A DNA stretch of 64,000 bases from Melampsora larici-populina 98AG31 (taxonomy: Eukaryota; Basidiomycota; Pucciniomycetes; Pucciniales; Melampsoraceae): contig NW_006768775.1 in NCBI RefSeq assembly GCF_000204055.1, positions 1,776,544 through 1,840,543 on the forward strand. The letters are read 5' to 3'. Shown here in pieces: positions 61,601-64,000 of the stretch (the first letter of the stretch is position 1; each line of letters opens with the position of its first letter). Position numbers and translations under genes: made by a program. The notes beneath the pieces were generated by a model, which saw nothing but the letters and a program-made list of their open reading frames with translations, did not search any database and had not been told where the DNA came from.

Positions 61601-62854
61601 CGAATGAAGACTTTAAGTTTAGTCAAAAGGAACTACCACTGGCCATCTATGAAAGCCTTTATCAACGCCTACGTCGACGGATGCCATTCATGCCAAAGGG
61701 TCAAATCAAGATCGTCAAAGCCCTTTGGAGCATTACAACCATTGCCAGTACCTGCAGGGCCATGGACCGACGTTTGCTATGACCTCATTACGGACTTGCC
61801 AGAATCTGAAGGAAAGAACTGTATACTGACAGTAATCGATAGATTGACCAAAATGTGTCATTTTGTTGCTTGTAATACGACTATGTCTTCGGAGGAACTA
61901 GCTAAATTGATGGTGAAGAATGTGTGGAAATATCACGGGACTCCCAAGACAATTACGTCAGATCGGGGAAACATTTTTATATCTGAGCTGACAAAGGAAC
62001 TAAATCAACAATTGGGTATTCGAACTCAATCATCAACAGCTTATCATCCGCAAACAGACGGGCAATCAGAGATCGCGAATAAAGCTGTGGAACAGTACCT
62101 ACGTCATTTTGTAGGCTACAAGCAAGACAACTGGTGCAGTTTATTGGATTTGGCCGAATTCGCATATAACAATAGTCCCCATACCTCAACAGGCATCTCA
62201 CCGTTCAAGGCAAATTATGGCTATGACTTGACGTATTCAAGAATACCTTCAAGTGAGCAGTGCATACCGGCAGTGGAGGAAATGCCATATCAATTGAAAG
62301 AAATTCAAGACGAATTAAAAGTATCATTACGACTCGCCCAGCAAACAATGAAGGAGCAATATGATAAGCATAAAGGCGAATCTCCGGACTGGGCTGTAGG
62401 TTCAAGAGTTTGGCTTGACGCAAGGCATATATCAACCACTAGACCAAGTGCAAAGTTTTTGCACAGATGGTTGGGACCCTTTGTCATCTCTGCTAGAGTA
62501 TCAACAAACGCTTATAGACTGATACTGCCTGAGTCTTTGAGCCGAGTTCATCCAGTTTTTTCCGTAGGTTTACTTCAACCGTACAACGAAAGCTCCATCA
62601 AAGGGCAGCAACAACAACCACCGATGCCCATTACGGTCGACAGTCAAATTGAGTACGAAGTAGAAGAGATTCTCGACAAGAGGAGAAAGGGGAAGCAAAT
62701 TGAATACTTAGTAAGTTGGAAGGGATATGGCCCAGAAGATGATACATGGGAACCCTCAAATGGTTTGAAGAACGCGAAAGAATTGGTGGATCAATTTAAT
62801 AAGAAGTACCCTAATGCAGAGAAAGGATATAAAAGGACACGGCAAGTAAAGTGA
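58661..62854 (+). CDS. pol: Pol polyprotein (protease, RT, RNase H, integrase, chromodomain)
   Basis: Replication and integration enzymes, about 1390 residues, probably made as a Gag-Pol fusion by -1 frameshifting. Order: aspartic protease (ALFDTGATHDVLN); a spacer containing a tandem duplication (59145-59284 and 59410-59549); reverse transcriptase (YRKLNALTVKNKYPLP, LTMPFGPTGAPGYFQ, catalytic VFLDDILIY, with FLDD for the usual YxDD box); RNase H (ECDCSDFALGAVLSQ, YTDHKNLE); integrase with HHCC finger (HPGRMKTL ... CHSCQRVK) and DDE core (YDLITDLP, SDRG, QSEIAN); GPY/F region (WLGPFVISARVSTNAYRL); and a chromodomain (YEVEEILDKRRKGKQIEYLV ... WKGYGPEDDTWEP) that targets insertion to marked chromatin. 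No stop or shift was found, so the enzymes may be active. Confidence 0.95.
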   Translation, partial: GKKWRSSRVIVVPSSSSLGDESLIDMGAIELEIDLIEMKDNRLFATVPIYDPNLETTYFARALFDTGATHDVLNQAFVLKNGLTTTKLPQPKPVTGFNGSRSSITHIGEYVLDIDGNENLTPFLISKLKDSVDCIIGINWISKNYEKLDWKNRTLKTNLTSIAATEVVSSRPKTILEKTRKEPLGQARIRDEGVCISNDTLAPPQCECAITLPTQLCEAAGKLDHPLISRHPTNTTKSTTGTKKERLLTVAAAEPASSKPKTIPDVTREETLGQARNFDEGVCISNDTLAPPQHECDSPLIPLRQEAASKRFHPLQLGHSRSRVSLTRNNTRSYLPTRSILKTPQLDAARASWNVSAKLAAERTESKPSLSAAELVPEVYHEYLPMFEKSCSKVLPPRRPYDFCVDLVPGATPQASMVIPLSPAENEVLKEMIEEGLTAGTIRRTTSPWAAPVLFTGKKDGRLRPCFDYRKLNALTVKNKYPLPLTMELVDSLLNADRYTSLDMRNGYNNLRVREGDKAKLAFICKEGQFEPLTMPFGPTGAPGYFQYFVQDIFRNRIGRDMAVFLDDILIYTKPGEDHEKAVKDVLDTLREQNIWLKPEKCKSSQKELTYLGLKLSHNKIAMDEDKVKAIAEWPTPKNVSEVQQFVGFANFYRRFIEDFSRIARPLHNLTQKKVAFEWTADQQKAFDSLKQSFIKSPVLKIADPYKQFVLECDCSDFALGAVLSQVSKDNGELHPVAFLSRSLIQAERNYEIFDKELLAVVASFKEWRHYLEGNPHRLNVIVYTDHKNLESLMTTKELTRRQARWAETLACFDFEIRFRPGKRSTKPDALSRRPDHKPEDGCKLTVGQLLKPANLPADAFIHEVEMVGKDEDNIAYFIDSEEEEVYFMDNGLIEDDDDDERVWDDSVILNEVRNKLYGDEKLKKLIAACKAQEDGSWEDYVFTGGLLYFKGMVEVPSDKTLRRRIVESRHDSILAGHPGRMKTLSLVKRNYHWPSMKAFINAYVDGCHSCQRVKSRSSKPFGALQPLPVPAGPWTDVCYDLITDLPESEGKNCILTVIDRLTKMCHFVACNTTMSSEELAKLMVKNVWKYHGTPKTITSDRGNIFISELTKELNQQLGIRTQSSTAYHPQTDGQSEIANKAVEQYLRHFVGYKQDNWCSLLDLAEFAYNNSPHTSTGISPFKANYGYDLTYSRIPSSEQCIPAVEEMPYQLKEIQDELKVSLRLAQQTMKEQYDKHKGESPDWAVGSRVWLDARHISTTRPSAKFLHRWLGPFVISARVSTNAYRLILPESLSRVHPVFSVGLLQPYNESSIKGQQQQPPMPITVDSQIEYEVEEILDKRRKGKQIEYLVSWKGYGPEDDTWEPSNGLKNAKELVDQFNKKYPNAEKGYKRTRQVK
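58664..58670 (+). promoter_or_regulatory. -1 ribosomal frameshift heptamer A AAA AAT
   Basis: The heptamer sits in the gag frame as GCA AAA AAT, exactly the X XXY YYZ phase needed. The -1 frame is closed by TGA at 58658-58660 just upstream, opens at 58661 and continues into pol. Gag stops 18 bases after the heptamer. Confidence 0.65.
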
Positions 62855-62935
62855 GAAGGCGATGCTTTTTCCCCACAGGGGTTTTTTAATGCTAGCCTGG
62901 GGAAGGACGTCAGCTCAACAAGAGGGAGTGGGACG

Positions 62936-62949
62936 TAGAGGGGAAGTAA
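62936..62949 (+). promoter_or_regulatory. Polypurine tract
   Basis: TAGAGGGGAAGTAA lies immediately before the 3' LTR; plus-strand DNA synthesis should start here. Confidence 0.75.
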
Positions 62950-63101
62950 TGTTATAACCTTATAACGAGTTATGCTTGTAGGGAGAACAGTGCAGCGCTC
63001 CCTTGAACTCTGCGCTTAGACCTTGTTTTGTTCCCTATGCTACAATCTCAGTTATACCTAAAGATCATCTCTGACCTCTGATCCCAATCACGTTCATAAC
63101 A
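62950..63101 (+). repeat. 3' LTR (152 bp)
   Basis: Same as the 5' LTR except at 63037-63040. It contains ATGCTACAAT (63037-63046), the exact complement of the putative primer site downstream of the 5' LTR. Confidence 0.95.
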
Positions 63102-63560
63102 GGGGGGCCTCCTAGGCCAGGATCGCCACCGGGCTCTCGGCGGGTACCCAAATTCGTGTACTCGCCGGGTCTGGAGCCCGGTATTGACCTGGTCTCGGAG
63201 CTGAGTAGAAAATCCTAAGCTCCAAAATCTCTGCTCAGGTTTCCTGTATTCTTTGCTAGTACCCGTATGAGGTACGAAGGAGGTTGCGACACGTCCATGT
63301 CAGCACCAGTTAGAGAGAGAGTCGGGCTGGGCCTGAAGGTTGCTTTCATGATCAGGGCACTTGCTTACGAGATCCGATCAGGTAAGAACGCGTGATGCCA
63401 GTGTAGTACTCTTGGCATCATAACGGATCAGTCAGGCCCTGGAGTCATGGACATATAACAGAGGGAAGTAAGCCCATCATTCGCTTTCTCCCCTCTTGTT
63501 ACGTCCATCTCTCGTATTCTGACTAGCACCGGCAACATTTTTGCATAGCATGGCAGCATG
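63102..63560. other. GC-rich relic DNA after the retrotransposon
   Basis: Contains an imperfect inverted repeat around 63140-63172 (CGGCGGGTAC ... GTACTCGCCG). No coding frame. It is possibly part of an older element interrupted by the LTR retrotransposon. Confidence 0.35.
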
Positions 63561-63569
63561 TGGCAACAC

Positions 63570-64000
63570 AAAGCATTTGGACATCTGATGTTGAATCACA
63601 TTATTTCTCTGTGATCCAATTATCATGTGACTTCTGGTTGCTTCCTTTTCAAGTGATCTAACATCACATTCAGGTTTGGGTTACACGGGGTCATGTGATT
63701 CAACTGAATTGTGATTTGATATCACAGAAAAAACTTGTGATGTAAACCCATGTGATGCAAGATAGCTGAAATTAAGATGCATGACACACATGTGTGTGAT
63801 TTAACCCTTTACATCACATGTACAAAAAGCCATGTAACCCACTCATGGCTTCTTGTACATGTGATGCAATCTAAGATTTCTATATGTGATGCAATCTAAC
63901 ACTTCAACATGTGATGTAATCTAAATTTCCAAAAGGTGATTCAATCTGAGATTTGAACATGTGATTGAACTCAAATTTCCAAATGTGATTCAATCTAAGT
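63570..64000. repeat. GTGAT-rich degenerate repeat field, cut by the window end
   Basis: TGTGAT/ATCACA words occur at short intervals in both orientations. From about 63855 they form direct repeats of about 30 bp (ATGTGATGCAATCTAA..., with ATTTCCAAA or ATTTGAACA spacers). This resembles the subterminal repeats of a DNA transposon continuing beyond 64000. Confidence 0.65.

Larger units (their letters stand above)
57149..63101 (+). mobile_element. Ty3/Gypsy chromovirus-type LTR retrotransposon, nearly complete
   Basis: Identified by two almost identical LTRs (57149-57299, 62950-63101), a GGGGG target duplication (57144-57148 and 63102-63106), gag, pol with protease, reverse transcriptase, RNase H, integrase and a C-terminal chromodomain, and a polypurine tract before the 3' LTR. 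The LTRs differ only by one substitution and one indel, so the insertion is recent. The pol frame is open throughout. Confidence 0.96.

Noticed and set aside
63102..63540. Second solo LTR next to the retrotransposon
   Set aside because: No TG..CA bounded repeat with a duplicate or target-site duplication could be found.

Overview
The window looks like nuclear DNA of a basidiomycete, most plausibly a rust fungus (Pucciniales, Melampsora-like). The evidence is intron-rich housekeeping genes with short introns (GT..AG, CTAA-type branch sites), a gene with the fungal Rua1-type C-terminal zinc domain, and a dense load of fungal transposon families (CACTA/CMC with a Tnp2-type transposase, KDZ transposase, a chromodomain Ty3/Gypsy element). 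The species call is inference; no rRNA or tRNA gene is visible.

Layout. 1-9.3 kb: two minus-strand host genes, the U4/U6 snRNP splicing factor Prp3 (984-3490) and a Rua1_C-domain transcription regulator (4130-7472), then about 1.9 kb of upstream DNA. 9.35-21.78 kb: one apparent CACTA-like (CMC) transposon of 12.4 kb, bounded by 17-bp terminal inverted repeats with GC-rich subterminal DNA. It carries three genes: a rust-type hypothetical gene (minus), a 951-residue companion gene (plus) and a Tnp2-type transposase (minus). Two clusters of about 32-bp perfect palindromes lie inside it; one runs into a 405-base assembly gap. 22.03-34.99 kb: a very large inverted duplication (arms 22.03-26.1 and 31.14-34.99), each arm with one intact copy of an unrecognised four-exon gene, around a decayed KDZ transposase.

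35.8-46.1 kb: host DNA again, with a complete FAB1/PIKfyve lipid kinase gene (FYVE, TCP1-like and PIPK catalytic regions; about 2560 residues, many exons) converging on a small hypothetical gene. 47.2-52.4 kb: a small candidate secreted protein in a 359-bp tandem repeat, then a phase-consistent six-exon gene for a large protein with a signal-peptide-like N terminus and lysine-rich nuclear-localisation-like tracts, a candidate effector. 52.4-57.1 kb: relic DNA and a 1.2-kb foldback element. 57.15-63.10 kb: a young, nearly complete chromovirus-type LTR retrotransposon with a 5-bp target duplication, a canonical -1 frameshift heptamer between gag and pol, and a primer site complementary to its own LTR (self-priming signature). 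63.1-64 kb: GC-rich relic DNA, then a GTGAT-rich repeat field cut by the window end.

How the parts relate: host genes (RNA splicing, phosphoinositide signalling, transcription control) sit in islands between nested transposons. The least ordinary structures are the three-gene CACTA element with its palindrome arrays, the palindromic gene duplication around a KDZ relic, and the self-priming/frameshifting retrotransposon.
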